Shown here: positions 7,973-19,444 of the stretch, piece by piece | Position numbering within the stretch: the first letter of the stretch is position 1 | Layout: every line of letters starts with the position of its first letter | Position numbers and translations under genes: made by a program | DNA from: Sutcliffiella tianshenii | Lineage (GTDB): Bacteria; Bacillota; Bacilli; Bacillales; Bacillaceae_I | Direction of reading: 5' to 3' | DNA length: 64,000 bases | NCBI RefSeq assembly: GCF_016908565.1 | Contig: NZ_JAFBED010000009.1 | Coordinates: 1-64,000 of the forward strand | Notes under the pieces: model-generated | Databases searched by the model: none | What the model was told of the DNA's origin: nothing | What the model saw: only the letters and a program-made list of their open reading frames with translations

Positions 7973-9778
7973 ATGTGCGGAATCGTAGGTTATATCGGAA
8001 CACAAGATACAAAAGAAATTCTTTTAAAAGGCTTGGAGAAGCTGGAGTACCGCGGTTATGACTCAGCTGGTATCGCTGTCATGAACGAAGATGGCGTACA
8101 CGTATTCAAGGAAAAAGGCCGTATTGCAGACCTTCGTGAAGTAGTGGACGCAAACGTTGCAGCAACAGTCGGAATCGGTCACACTCGCTGGGCGACTCAC
8201 GGTGTACCAAGCAAAGTCAATGCGCATCCACACCAAAGCACTTCCGGTCGTTTCACACTTGTTCATAACGGCGTAATCGAGAACTATGCAATCCTTAAGC
8301 GCGAATACCTTCAAGGTGTGAACCTTGTTTCTGATACAGATACAGAAGTAATCGTTCAGATCATCGAGAAGTTTGCCAACGAAGGGCAGCATATCGAGGT
8401 TGCCCTCCGCAACACGCTTGCGATCCTTAAAGGTTCTTATGCGATTGCATTAGTGGACAACGAAGATCCTGAAACGATCTATGTCGGGAAAAACAAGAGC
8501 CCATTGCTTGTTGGTGTCGGAAAAGGCGACTTTAACGTAGTGGCAAGTGACGCAATGGCGATGATCCAGGTAACAGACCAATTCGTGGAATTGATGGACA
8601 AAGAAATGGTTATCGTACGCAAAGAAGCGGTAACTATCAAAAAGTTGAACGGTGAAATCGTTGAGCGCGCTCCATATACAGCAGAATTGGATGCAAGCGA
8701 TATTGAAAAAGGCACATACCCACATTACATGTTAAAAGAAATCGATGAGCAGCCATTGGTAATCCGCAAGCTCATCCAAAAATATCAAGATGAGAACGGC
8801 ACATTGACGATCGATGCCGACATCATCAAAGCTGTGAACCAGTCAGACCGCATCTACATCGTAGCAGCAGGAACAAGCTACCATGCAGGTCTTGTCGGAG
8901 CACAGATGATTGAAAAGCTTGCAAAGGTGCCTGTTGAAGTGCACGTAGCAAGTGAATTCAACTACAACATGCCAATTCTATCCGAAAGACCGCTATTCAT
9001 CTTCATTTCTCAAAGTGGAGAAACAGCGGACAGCCGTGCAGTACTTGTACAGGTGAAAGAATTAGGATATCCGGCATTGACTGTAACAAACGTACAAGGC
9101 TCCACGCTTTCCCGTGAAGCAGACTTTACGTTACTATTGCATGCAGGTCCTGAAATTGCAGTTGCATCCACAAAAGCTTACACAGCCCAATTGGGTGTAC
9201 TTTCAATCTTCGCGGCAGTACTTGCTGAGTCAAAAGGCTACAACCTTGAGTTTGACCTTGTCCAAGACCTTGGAATCGTGGCAAACGCAATGGAAGTACT
9301 TTGCGACCAGAAAGAAGAACTTGAAGACATTGCACGCAAATTCCTATCTACAACAAGAAACTGCTTCTTCATCGGCCGTACAATGGACTACTATGTAGGC
9401 CTTGAAGGTGCATTGAAACTAAAAGAAATCTCCTATATCCAAGCGGAAGGCTTCGCTGGAGGAGAATTGAAGCACGGAACAATCGCCCTGATCGAAGAAG
9501 GTACACCAGTTATCGCGATCTCTACACAAGAACACGTAGACCTAAGCATACGCGGTAACGTCAAAGAGGTAGTAGCACGCGGTGCAAACCCTTGTATCAT
9601 CTCCATGAAAGGCCTGGAAACAGAAGAAGACAGCTTCGTTGTACCACCAGTAAACGAATTGCTATCTCCACTGGTTTCTGTTATTCCGTTGCAGTTGATT
9701 TCTTACTATGCAGCACTTCACAGAGACTGTGATGTTGATAAGCCACGTAACTTGGCTAAATCAGTGACTGTAGAATAA
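7973..9778 (+). CDS. glmS: glutamine-fructose-6-phosphate aminotransferase (isomerizing)
   Basis: A 601-residue enzyme making glucosamine-6-phosphate from fructose-6-phosphate and glutamine. The N-terminal glutaminase domain starts MCGIVGYIG, so Cys2 becomes the nucleophile after Met removal. Two SIS sugar-isomerase domains follow (about 285-425 and 455-595), with the SQSGET phosphate-binding loop, and the C-terminus ends in [12 protein letters not shown], typical of GlmS. RBS AGGGAGGA. Its product is the substrate of GlmM encoded just upstream and the effector of its own ribozyme leader. Confidence 0.98.
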   Translation: MCGIVGYIGTQDTKEILLKGLEKLEYRGYDSAGIAVMNEDGVHVFKEKGRIADLREVVDANVAATVGIGHTRWATHGVPSKVNAHPHQSTSGRFTLVHNGVIENYAILKREYLQGVNLVSDTDTEVIVQIIEKFANEGQHIEVALRNTLAILKGSYAIALVDNEDPETIYVGKNKSPLLVGVGKGDFNVVASDAMAMIQVTDQFVELMDKEMVIVRKEAVTIKKLNGEIVERAPYTAELDASDIEKGTYPHYMLKEIDEQPLVIRKLIQKYQDENGTLTIDADIIKAVNQSDRIYIVAAGTSYHAGLVGAQMIEKLAKVPVEVHVASEFNYNMPILSERPLFIFISQSGETADSRAVLVQVKELGYPALTVTNVQGSTLSREADFTLLLHAGPEIAVASTKAYTAQLGVLSIFAAVLAESKGYNLEFDLVQDLGIVANAMEVLCDQKEELEDIARKFLSTTRNCFFIGRTMDYYVGLEGALKLKEISYIQAEGFAGGELKHGTIALIEEGTPVIAISTQEHVDLSIRGNVKEVVARGANPCIISMKGLETEEDSFVVPPVNELLSPLVSVIPLQLISYYAALHRDCDVDKPRNLAKSVTVE

Positions 9779-9783
9779 TAATC

Positions 9784-9822
9784 AAAAAAGACTCAACCAA
9801 ATTTTCTTGGTTGAGTCTTTTT
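9784..9822. terminator. bidirectional terminator between glmS and brnQ
   Basis: An 11-bp stem around GACTCAACCAA/TTGGTTGAGTC is flanked by A6 on the left and T6 on the right, so it can serve both convergent genes. Confidence 0.9.
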
Positions 9823-9834
9823 TATATGGTTTAA

Positions 9835-11187
9835 TTAACTCGCTCTTTCCTCAAGCTGTACTGTTTGAGGCTTTCCTTTTTTAAAATTCCCCCAAACATA
9901 CCCTAACACAGCACCGATAATCGCCGGGAAGATCCAGCCTAAGCCTACTTCATATAAAGGAAGGATGGTAGCAAAAAGGTTTTCAAGAGGCGCAATGCCC
10001 ATACCCGCAGCCTTTAATGCATCAGATATTGCAACGATAGACGTGAAAATCATGCTTCCCTGATACACTTCTTTTCTTCCGTCAAAGAATGAATGTAAGA
10101 ATGTTAAGGCCATTAGACAGACGACAAATGGATAAATGGCGACTAATACCGGTACGGATACGGCGATCAATTGTGTTAAGCCGACGTTTGCGAATATGGC
10201 ACTGATCGTGGATAACAGGATGACAAATGTCTTGTACGAAATGCTTGGCAATAGCTTATGGAAATAAGAAGAACATGAAATGATAAGGCCGATACTTGTG
10301 GTTAGACAAGCGCCAATTACGATCAGGCTTAACAGAAGTCCACCGTAAGATCCAAAAAAGTGAGTGGAAGCACCTGATAGCACCGCTCCTCCATTTTCTA
10401 ATTGCCCAAGAGCTTCTACACTTGTAGCACCAATATAGGATAGTGAAGTATAGATGATGGCAAGAAGTCCTGCCGCGATACTGCCTGCTTTTGCTACAGC
10501 GATCATGATTTCCCTTTTAGTTGTCGCACCTTTCGCTTTAACGGCGTTGATGACAACGATCCCGAATACAAAGGCAGCAAGGGCGTCCATTGTAAGATAT
10601 CCCTCTTGGAATCCTGTGAAAAAGGAGCTATCTACGTAACTTTCTGCAGGGGCTTGGAAGCTTCCGATAGGAAAGATAAATGCCGTTGCTATTAAAATAC
10701 CTAAGAAAATCAGTAAAAGTGGCGTTAAGACTTTCCCTACAATATCGACTATTCTAGAAGACTTCAAAGAAAAGAATGCAGTTATTCCAAAAAATAGAAT
10801 GGTATAGATGATTAAACCGGCGCTACTGCTTTCCTCTGATAAGAACGGCCTGATTCCCATTTCAAAGGAAGCAGTCCCCGTTCTCGGGATTGCAAAGAGA
10901 GGGCCTATTGCTAGATATAAAATAACGGTAAATATAAGCCCAAAAACAGGATGTACCCTACTTGCTAAAGACTGGAGATCACTTTTTCCCGAATACCCCA
11001 AAGCTAATACACCGAGTAAAGGCAATCCAACTCCGGTAACGATAAAGCCCGCATTGGCAGACCAGATATTCGTTCCTGCAGATTGACCGAGCATGGCAGG
11101 GAAAATCAGATTTCCCGCACCAAAGAATAAAGCGAAAAGCATAAAACCTATGGCTAGTACAAATGAAAATGGCATTCTATTATTCAT
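9835..11187 (-). CDS. brnQ: branched-chain amino acid transport carrier (LIVCS family)
   Basis: A 450-residue, highly hydrophobic protein with about twelve membrane segments. It begins with the family-typical GFMLFALFFGAGNLIFPAML. BrnQ carriers import leucine, isoleucine and valine with a sodium or proton gradient. The start has a CAGGAGGACTTTGG site. The gene is transcribed away from a GntR regulator, and the shared 240-base intergenic region holds three copies of a palindromic motif, suggesting local control by that regulator. Confidence 0.93.
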   Translation of the reverse strand: MNNRMPFSFVLAIGFMLFALFFGAGNLIFPAMLGQSAGTNIWSANAGFIVTGVGLPLLGVLALGYSGKSDLQSLASRVHPVFGLIFTVILYLAIGPLFAIPRTGTASFEMGIRPFLSEESSSAGLIIYTILFFGITAFFSLKSSRIVDIVGKVLTPLLLIFLGILIATAFIFPIGSFQAPAESYVDSSFFTGFQEGYLTMDALAAFVFGIVVINAVKAKGATTKREIMIAVAKAGSIAAGLLAIIYTSLSYIGATSVEALGQLENGGAVLSGASTHFFGSYGGLLLSLIVIGACLTTSIGLIISCSSYFHKLLPSISYKTFVILLSTISAIFANVGLTQLIAVSVPVLVAIYPFVVCLMALTFLHSFFDGRKEVYQGSMIFTSIVAISDALKAAGMGIAPLENLFATILPLYEVGLGWIFPAIIGAVLGYVWGNFKKGKPQTVQLEERAS

Positions 11188-11256
11188 CCAAAGTCCTCCT
11201 GGCAGTCTAGTGATCTAGTTGTTGCTAAGTAAATATATATATAATTTTTCAGTGAG

Positions 11257-11342
11257 GTAATATATTGCATACCACAAGATATCATATGCAAAATATTTAT
11301 GCAATATATCACGCCTGGTTAGTGCATGTAATATATTGTATT
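11257..11342. promoter_or_regulatory. three-copy operator between brnQ and the GntR gene
   Basis: TATATTGCAT at 11261-11270 is mirrored perfectly by ATGCAATATA at 11299-11308, and a third copy in direct orientation, GTAATATATTGTATT, lies at 11328-11342 (compare GTAATATATTGCATA at 11257-11271). The arrangement in a divergent promoter region next to a GntR gene suggests its binding sites. Regulator identity is inferred from position. Confidence 0.6.
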
Positions 11343-11427
11343 TAAACGCAGAATACTATACACTTTTAACATATCTAACTTGAATTCATATTGTTTTTTG
11401 TGAAATTTTTAAAGGTGGTTGTTCATA

Positions 11428-12099
11428 ATGCCCATACCTACCAACTATTCTTCCCCCACTCGCGTGTCTGCAAAAAAGCGCGCCTTTGCTCAAATTCAAG
11501 AGTGGATTATCGATGGAACGCTTAAACCGAAAGAAAAGCTGAATGATGCGGAACTTGCACAAGCTTTGGGTGTGAGCAGAACGCCTATAAGGGAAGCGCT
11601 GCAATTACTTAATGTTCAAGGTTTAGTGGAAATGTTTCCGGGGGTAGGCACTCAGGTCACCTCTGTTAAAAAGGAAGACATAACGAAAATCCTGCCTCCA
11701 TTAGGCGCTCTGCAGGCCCTGGCCGCTGAACTTGCAACACCCATCATTAGTCAGCATACGATTGATGCATTGCGTGAGATAAATGCTACATTCGCCCAAG
11801 CCATTAAAAAAGGTGATTTTTATTCGGCTTTAAAGCAGGATGAACAGTTTCATAATATTATTGTAGAGAATGCACAGAACCCTTATCTAGCAAGCTCAGT
11901 GTCAAATCTTCAGGCACATGTTCTGCGTCTCTATTTTTATCAGTCCATTATTCTTACGGATACCTCCATAGAAGAACATGAGAGCATCTTAAAAGCATTC
12001 GAGAATCGGGATAAAGAAACAGCTGCCAAAATAGCCCGCACTAATTGGCTGCGTGCGATTGATGAGTATTATGCAGGACAGGATGATAGTGGGGAATAG
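11428..12099 (+). CDS. GntR-family regulator, FadR/FCD subfamily
   Basis: A 223-residue regulator. The N-terminal winged helix (about residues 10-75) has the family pattern GTLKPKEKLNDAELAQALGV, SRTPIREALQLL and a wing with GVGTQV. The rest is an all-helical FCD ligand domain (about 90-215). The ATG at 11428 is chosen because AAAGGTGG lies 9 bases upstream; an in-frame TTG at 11419 would sit too close to that site. It is divergent from brnQ and probably controls it; the ligand is unknown. Confidence 0.85.
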   Translation: MPIPTNYSSPTRVSAKKRAFAQIQEWIIDGTLKPKEKLNDAELAQALGVSRTPIREALQLLNVQGLVEMFPGVGTQVTSVKKEDITKILPPLGALQALAAELATPIISQHTIDALREINATFAQAIKKGDFYSALKQDEQFHNIIVENAQNPYLASSVSNLQAHVLRLYFYQSIILTDTSIEEHESILKAFENRDKETAAKIARTNWLRAIDEYYAGQDDSGE

Positions 12100-12129
12100 A
12101 CAAATTATACTTTCGAACGGAGCATATCT

Positions 12130-12588
12130 ATGGAAATTATCGAACTAAGAAATAAGGATAGGTTGCTTGATCAGGCAATCGAAGTATTTTGGCAGCAGTG
12201 GGGGAGTGAGGAGAACTTCAAGTTTTATGAAGATGCGATTCTTCATTCAGCTGCAACCTCATCTGATATACCAAGATTTTATGTGGCAGTTGAAGCGGGA
12301 GAGATCATTGGTACGTATGCCATTTTAAGAAATGATTTGAATAGCCGTCAGGATCTGTGTCCATGGTTGGCATGCCTTTATGTGGCTGAGGAGCATAGGG
12401 GGAAGGGGATAGGTGCAAAGCTGTTGGATCACGGATTAAGCGTGGCGGCAGAAAAAGGCTATGAGAATCTATACCTCACGACAGATATAGAAAATTACTA
12501 TGAAAAGTACGGCTGGAAAAATAGCGGTATCGTATATGGAGCAGGCGGCGGCTCGATCAAGCTTTATGAAAAAGGGACCGCCAAATAA
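12130..12588 (+). CDS. GNAT-family N-acetyltransferase
   Basis: A 152-residue single-domain protein. The acetyl-CoA motif A is clear: CLYVAEEHRGKGIGAKLLDHGL at about residues 81-102 (the R-G-K-G-I-G pyrophosphate loop), followed by the beta-5 strand YLTTDIENYYEKYGW. The substrate is unknown. It starts 30 bases after the GntR gene with ACGGAG as a modest RBS, so it may be cotranscribed with it. A terminator follows at 12592-12632. Confidence 0.85.
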   Translation: MEIIELRNKDRLLDQAIEVFWQQWGSEENFKFYEDAILHSAATSSDIPRFYVAVEAGEIIGTYAILRNDLNSRQDLCPWLACLYVAEEHRGKGIGAKLLDHGLSVAAEKGYENLYLTTDIENYYEKYGWKNSGIVYGAGGGSIKLYEKGTAK

Positions 12589-12591
12589 AAG

Positions 12592-12632
12592 AAAATCCGG
12601 ATGAAGGGCCATAACCCCATCCGGATTTTTTT
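12592..12632. terminator. bidirectional terminator between the GNAT gene and katG
   Basis: The stem AAATCCGGATG/CATCCGGATTT with a 15-base loop and T7 tail; an A-run on the other side makes it usable for the convergent katG too. Confidence 0.85.
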
Positions 12633-12635
12633 GCA

Positions 12636-14906
<2,271 letters not shown>

Positions 14907-14918
14907 TCAATTCTTACA

Positions 14919-14933
14919 TTATAATTATAATAA
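14919..14933 (-). promoter_or_regulatory. PerR-box-like site upstream of katG
   Basis: TTATAATTATAATAA matches the B. subtilis PerR consensus TTATAATNATTATAA at 14 of 15 positions. It lies 97 bases upstream of the katG start. PerR is the usual peroxide-sensing repressor of catalase genes in Bacillus. Binding is inferred. Confidence 0.55.
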
Positions 14934-15083
14934 ATAATCCTTGAAATAAAAAGAAATATGCAGAAAATTTTAAAAACTAATGCAATATTACTAATAATAA
15001 GATAACTATTAGTTGGTTTTTTATACCATGAATTAAAAAATGGCTTTGGACCGGAAAGTAGTGAGTACAAAAAAGACCGCAGG

Positions 15084-15125
15084 AAAAATAAAAATACCCT
15101 CCAAGATTTTTTGTCCTGGAGGGTA
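15084..15125 (-). terminator. terminator of the lipoprotein gene
   Basis: Read on the minus strand, TACCCTCCA and TGGAGGGTA form a 9-bp stem followed by a T-rich run. Nothing else but the PerR-like site is recognisable between this point and katG. Confidence 0.8.
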
Positions 15126-15140
15126 TTGATAAGATTGACC

Positions 15141-16439
15141 TTATCTTGGCAGGTCAAAGGTTACTGTTTTTTCACCAAATAAATATTCCTTTTCGCCAAA
15201 GAATGGACCAACTTCCATCTTGAAGGTCTTAAAGAGCTCAAATTCATCCTTGCGGAAAAGAAAGACGAAATATCTTTCAGCCTCTTCGCCGGGCTTGACG
15301 ATATCAGGCTTGCTGGGCTCAGCAAAACCGTTGTTTCGGGCATAGCCACGATCACGATCAATCTCAACCTTTGCTGGAAGGTTGAACAGGGTCAGATCCT
15401 GGTCGGTATTGTTTTTCACCTTCGTCTTTACCGTCAAGGCGACCATTTCCACATCCTCAAAGCGGGATTCGTTCCCGTCTGTCGGGATGACCGTTGTATA
15501 TTGGACGCCTTCGAGGGTGATTTCTGTGTCTTCGATCTTCTCTGTGGTGTTGATATCGGTTTTCTCAAAAATCATTTCCTTATCGGCGATATTGTTCGTG
15601 GTAAGCTGATCAGGATAGAAGGACTGTGCCCCAGCAGAGGACTCCTCATGGTCTCCGCTGTATGTAAAATCAAAAACCTTCTCTGTCATAAAATCTCCTG
15701 CGCCTTGGAAATCCTCGCTGTGGGAAGCGCTGGATTCAATGATGAATTTAGGATTGACACTTTTCATCATTTCGTACTCGTCCTCGCTCATTCTAAAGGT
15801 GACAAGGCCAGAAACCTGTTCCCCGTCCTCATACATGTTAATGTTGCCGTCCATACCAGGCTCATATCCCTTTGGCCTTAACCCTTTTCCGTCCTCGATG
15901 TAATCCTTTGAATTAGAGGGGACATAGGTATATTCATCCTGCAGACGAATATTCATGGTGCCGTTAAAATAAACAGGCTTACCGGTTTGATTGTCTACAG
16001 ACACTAGCGCAGAGATGATGTACCCTGTGGTAGAATCATTGAACCTAGTTGCATTAGACTGATTCATGTCTGTCACTTTTACGATTTCATACTCGTCCAC
16101 CGTTACCTTAAATCCGTTCTCATCACTAACAAAGCCTGGCTCTTTGTTGCTATATAAGACTTCCGATTTACCGCCTGTGCTTTCTTCGATGTAGGGATTC
16201 AGTGTCTCCCCATCGCTTGCGCTTGCAGCTTCTTCCTCATCTGGAGGAGTTTTCTCGCCATTCTCGGCATCCTCTACATTCTCTTCAGGTGCAGAAGCAG
16301 TTTCCTCCACCTCAGGCTCTTTATTTTTAGGTGCTTCCTCAGATCCTTGTTCACCGTTCCCGCATGCTCCAAGTAATAGGGCTGTGCACAGGAAAGATGT
16401 TAACATCCAAAACTTATTTGCTGACAACAAAAACCACAT
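15141..16439 (-). CDS. secreted lipoprotein of unknown function
   Basis: About 420-430 residues. The lipobox LLGAC ends a hydrophobic signal (FLCTALLLGAC), so the mature protein is anchored at Cys26 on the outer membrane face. A 50-residue acidic low-complexity linker (runs of E, P, A) follows, then two beta-rich domains whose pattern (VxNQTGKPVYFNGTMNI, VKNNTDQDLTLFNLPAKV) looks like the immunoglobulin-like fold of surface lipoproteins. No specific function is recognised. The start is uncertain: the only RBS, AAAGAAAAGG, abuts the ATG at 16439 but is 9 bases from a TTG at 16430, which may be the true start. Confidence 0.75.
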   Translation of the reverse strand: MWFLLSANKFWMLTSFLCTALLLGACGNGEQGSEEAPKNKEPEVEETASAPEENVEDAENGEKTPPDEEEAASASDGETLNPYIEESTGGKSEVLYSNKEPGFVSDENGFKVTVDEYEIVKVTDMNQSNATRFNDSTTGYIISALVSVDNQTGKPVYFNGTMNIRLQDEYTYVPSNSKDYIEDGKGLRPKGYEPGMDGNINMYEDGEQVSGLVTFRMSEDEYEMMKSVNPKFIIESSASHSEDFQGAGDFMTEKVFDFTYSGDHEESSAGAQSFYPDQLTTNNIADKEMIFEKTDINTTEKIEDTEITLEGVQYTTVIPTDGNESRFEDVEMVALTVKTKVKNNTDQDLTLFNLPAKVEIDRDRGYARNNGFAEPSKPDIVKPGEEAERYFVFLFRKDEFELFKTFKMEVGPFFGEKEYLFGEKTVTFDLPR

Positions 16440-16737
16440 CCTTTTCTTTTAATTAATTGAAGGAAATATCCAATTTTATACGCACCTTTAATAATTTTCC
16501 ATTTTAATAGACTGCTAAACCTTTTTCTGAGAGCTCGTAATGTAAGAGTGTGCTGAAAACTGCGATGGAGTGGACGCCAAGGTAATTTGGCATAGCCTTC
16601 CCACCGGCATAAAAGACTCCTCCCGTTCCAACATGCTCTTATAACTTTTGGTAGAATCCAAGCGCATTTTATTGAAAAGCCATCACAAATAAGCTAACGT
16701 TCAAGATAGAAACAATACCTGAATGGAGAGAGCGTTC
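16440..16737. other. intergenic stretch without recognised gene
   Basis: About 300 bases between two divergent genes. I see no open frame with an RBS, no RNA fold of a known class and no terminator. It presumably holds the two divergent promoters. Confidence 0.4.
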
Positions 16738-16935
16738 ATGATGTTAGCTTTAGGTATTCTAGGTGCACTAGTTTTAATAGGGGGACTTTTTGCAACAATC
16801 CAGTTAGCGGGACGGGGGGACAAAGAATATCAAAATGAAACAAAGGGGAATGTTACCCGCCTGACCCTTATGTATATAGCATTATTAATACTAATCATTC
16901 TAGGTTTTTTCATTTATTTAAAATGGTTTGTATGA
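16738..16935 (+). CDS. small two-helix membrane protein
   Basis: About 65 residues: one membrane segment at residues 1-22 (LALGILGALVLIGGLFATIQ), a short charged loop (GRGDKEYQNETKGN), and a second segment at about 43-63. The ATG at 16738 is chosen because GGAGAG lies 7 bases upstream; an in-frame ATG at 16723 overlaps that site. I do not recognise the family. Confidence 0.6.
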   Translation: MMLALGILGALVLIGGLFATIQLAGRGDKEYQNETKGNVTRLTLMYIALLILIILGFFIYLKWFV

Positions 16936-16953
16936 TTCCCATACGCATCGCGA

Positions 16954-16983
16954 AAAGGCCCCTGTCTTTGAACAGGGGCCTTT
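16954..16983. terminator. bidirectional terminator before glnS end
   Basis: A perfect 12-bp stem, AAAGGCCCCTGT/ACAGGGGCCTTT with a 6-base loop, sits between the convergent small membrane protein gene and glnS. Confidence 0.88.
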
Positions 16984-16987
16984 CATT

Positions 16988-18685
16988 TTATAACTTAAAA
17001 GAACTCTTCAGCGATACTATCTCATTGAACACGACTTGATCCTTCGTTGTAAGCTTAGGATCGACATTGAAGTAGCCGTGGCGGAAGAATTGGAATTTCT
17101 CCTGTGGCTCGACGCCCTTCATGTTTGGCTCGACAAAGCCGTTCATCACTTGAAGGGAGTTCGGGTTGACGTAATCGAGGAAGGATTTTTCCGTTTCCGC
17201 GGCTGCATCATCATTCGCTTCTACATCTGCTACATCCTTCACTTCCGCTTCTTCAGGCTCCTCATTTAGAAGCAATGGCTCGAACAGGCGGAATTCAGCC
17301 GGTACGGCCTGTGATGCTTCGACCCAGTGGAGGGTGCCTTTTACTTTACGTCCGGTGAAGCCTGTGCCGCTCTTTGTTTCCGGATCGTACGTACAGTGGA
17401 TTTCCACGACATTGCCGTTTTCGTCTTTGATGAAATCCTCGCACTTGATGAAATATGCATGCTTCAGGCGAACCTCGTTGCCAGGGAAGAGGCGGAAATA
17501 TTTCTTTGGCGGATCTTCCATGAAGTCATCCTGCTCGATATAGATCTCCCTTCCGAATGGAATTTGTCTAGTGCCCATTTCCGGATTTTCCGGGTTGATC
17601 TCCGCATCCAGCATTTCCACTTGGCCTTCCGGGTAGTTGGTGATCACCACTTTTAAAGGACGAAGGATTCCCATTGTACGCGGAGCCTTCAGCTTCAAGT
17701 CCTCACGGATGAAGAAGTCGAGCATCTGGGAATCGACAAAGCCGGATCCTTTGGTGACGCCTGTTTCACGGACGAATGCACGGATCGCTTCCGGTGTGTA
17801 GCCTTTTCGGCGCAGACCGGAGATCGTCGGCATACGCGGGTCATCCCAGCCATCGACGAAGCCTTCATCTACAAGCTTCTTCAGTTTACGCTTACTCATT
17901 ACCGCATTTGTAACGTTTAGACGGCCGAATTCAATCTGTTGCGGGGAGGCTGTCATTTCCGTCTCTGCTACTACCCAGTTGTAAAGGGGACGTTGGTCTT
18001 CGAACTCGATCGTACAGATGGAATGGGTCACGTCCTCGATTGCATCCTCGATCGGGTGGGCGAATGCATACATCGGATAGATGCACCATTTATCTCCCGT
18101 ATTATGATGTGTAGCGTGAGAAATACGGTAGATGACCGGGTCACGCAAATTGATGTTAGGTGATTTCATATCAATTTTTGCACGCAGCACCTTTTCGCCG
18201 TTTCCGAATTCACCGTTGCGCATGCGCTCGAAAAGGTCCAGGTTCTCCTCGACGGAACGCGTGCGGTAAGGGCTGTCTTTTCCAGGCTCTTTCAACGTTC
18301 CGCGGTATGCGCGGATCTCGTCCGGTGAAAGGTCATCCACATATGCTTTTCCTTTATTGATGAGCAGGACGGCCCTGTTATACATTTCCTCAAAGTAATC
18401 GGAAGCGAAGAATAGTCCGTCCCAATCATATCCGAGCCATTTGACGTCCTCTTTGATTGCCTCCACATATTCGGAATCTTCTTTTAAAGGATTGGTATCA
18501 TCGAAGCGCAGATTCGTCCTTCCGTTGAATTCATCTGCAAGGTCGAAGTTGATGACGATGCTCTTGGCATGTCCGATATGTAAGTAACCATTCGGCTCCG
18601 GCGGGAAACGGGTGATCACATGGTTCCGTTTACCAGATTCCAGATCCTCTTTTATGATATTTTTAATGAAGTTAGAATGTTCCAA
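16988..18685 (-). CDS. glnS: glutaminyl-tRNA synthetase
   Basis: About 565 residues. Class I signatures are present: the HIGH motif in [14 protein letters not shown] and the KMSKS variant [10 protein letters not shown]. The C-terminal anticodon-binding beta barrels follow, with a short acidic insert (about 455-485), and it lacks the YqeY fusion found in some bacterial GlnRS. The enzyme charges tRNA-Gln directly, whereas most Bacillus species use Glu-tRNA amidation by GatCAB. The TTG at 18685 is chosen because AAGGAAGG lies 9 bases before it; the TTG at 18694 abuts that site. Confidence 0.94.
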   Translation of the reverse strand: MEHSNFIKNIIKEDLESGKRNHVITRFPPEPNGYLHIGHAKSIVINFDLADEFNGRTNLRFDDTNPLKEDSEYVEAIKEDVKWLGYDWDGLFFASDYFEEMYNRAVLLINKGKAYVDDLSPDEIRAYRGTLKEPGKDSPYRTRSVEENLDLFERMRNGEFGNGEKVLRAKIDMKSPNINLRDPVIYRISHATHHNTGDKWCIYPMYAFAHPIEDAIEDVTHSICTIEFEDQRPLYNWVVAETEMTASPQQIEFGRLNVTNAVMSKRKLKKLVDEGFVDGWDDPRMPTISGLRRKGYTPEAIRAFVRETGVTKGSGFVDSQMLDFFIREDLKLKAPRTMGILRPLKVVITNYPEGQVEMLDAEINPENPEMGTRQIPFGREIYIEQDDFMEDPPKKYFRLFPGNEVRLKHAYFIKCEDFIKDENGNVVEIHCTYDPETKSGTGFTGRKVKGTLHWVEASQAVPAEFRLFEPLLLNEEPEEAEVKDVADVEANDDAAAETEKSFLDYVNPNSLQVMNGFVEPNMKGVEPQEKFQFFRHGYFNVDPKLTTKDQVVFNEIVSLKSSFKL

Positions 18686-18798
18686 GTTATTCAACCTTCC
18701 TTATTTGGATGATGGGGAAGCCCCACACTTATGATAGTCAATATTGTAACACAAGATATGGGAGGCGCAAAAGCTTATCGGAGGCATTCCGGCAACTT

Positions 18799-19356
18799 TC
18801 AACCCTGTTGATGACCGCTGTTCACAGGCGGCTTCTTAGGGAAAACAGTATAGCTGAAACTGTAAAGGAAATCTGCCCCAAGAATGATGGCCCACAGTCT
18901 CATGATGTTGACCAATTCCTCTGTACGCGCGGGATCTCCTACAAGGACGATCATCCCCAATAGAAAGGCATTTCCGATTATCCATCCGAGCAGGTGGCGG
19001 AACCAGCCGTTTCTTTCCATTTTTGCATGGGAAGGTCCATGTGTACTCTTTTTGAGCGGTTTAGGACCATTTGAAAAGTGGTAGGCAAAGCGCTCATCCG
19101 CCCATCGGATCATGCTTTTACCGAATGCAACCGTCACACCGAGATAAATGGCCGCCAACCCGTGGATGGAAGTAGCCTGCTGGCCATTTTTCAGATCAAT
19201 GATGGTTGCGACGACAAGCACAAGGTCGATTACCGGAGTGCTTGCCAAGAACATCATTCCGGTCTTTTTCCATTTAAATATGTATCGAGATATCAAACCC
19301 AGCAGAATAAAAATCCAAAAGCCAATTTCACATGCAATGATAAGCCAACCAATCAT
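18799..19356 (-). CDS. integral membrane protein, YmcC-like
   Basis: A 185-residue protein with about five membrane segments (residues 3-24, 32-52, 63-82, 122-143, 150-170) and a short conserved cytoplasmic stretch (MIRWADERFAYHF). It resembles the B. subtilis YmcC group from memory; no biochemical role is known. RBS AAGGAGCGG. A 51-base region with a long inverted repeat separates it from a divergent TetR gene, suggesting that the TetR protein represses it. Confidence 0.75.
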   Translation of the reverse strand: MIGWLIIACEIGFWIFILLGLISRYIFKWKKTGMMFLASTPVIDLVLVVATIIDLKNGQQATSIHGLAAIYLGVTVAFGKSMIRWADERFAYHFSNGPKPLKKSTHGPSHAKMERNGWFRHLLGWIIGNAFLLGMIVLVGDPARTEELVNIMRLWAIILGADFLYSFSYTVFPKKPPVNSGHQQG

Positions 19357-19369
19357 TTATAACCGCTCC

Positions 19370-19420
19370 TTTTTTAATACAAGTGTGTTAAAAAGATGAT
19401 AACACAACTGTATTAAAAAA
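19370..19420. promoter_or_regulatory. long inverted-repeat operator between the YmcC-like and TetR genes
   Basis: Left arm 19370-19390 (TTTTTTAATAC then AAGTGTGTTA) and right arm 19400-19420 (TAACACAACTG then TATTAAAAAA) pair at 19 of 21 positions around a 9-base centre. The right arm overlaps the likely -35 region of the TetR gene (TGTATT), whose -10 is TACAAT at 19432-19437. Confidence 0.7.
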
Positions 19421-19444
19421 GGCAAGATGTGGTACAATAAATGC

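Noticed and set aside
7765-8061. Open frame covering the glmS leader
   Set aside because: The region is the glmS ribozyme core and the frame runs into glmS out of phase with no RBS.
11241-11255. CodY box upstream of brnQ
   Set aside because: AATTTTTCAG matches only the first half of AATTTTCWGAAAATT; the other half is absent.
18686-18800. T-box leader upstream of glnS
   Set aside because: The leader is too short and no specifier loop or TGGNACCGCG T-box sequence was seen.
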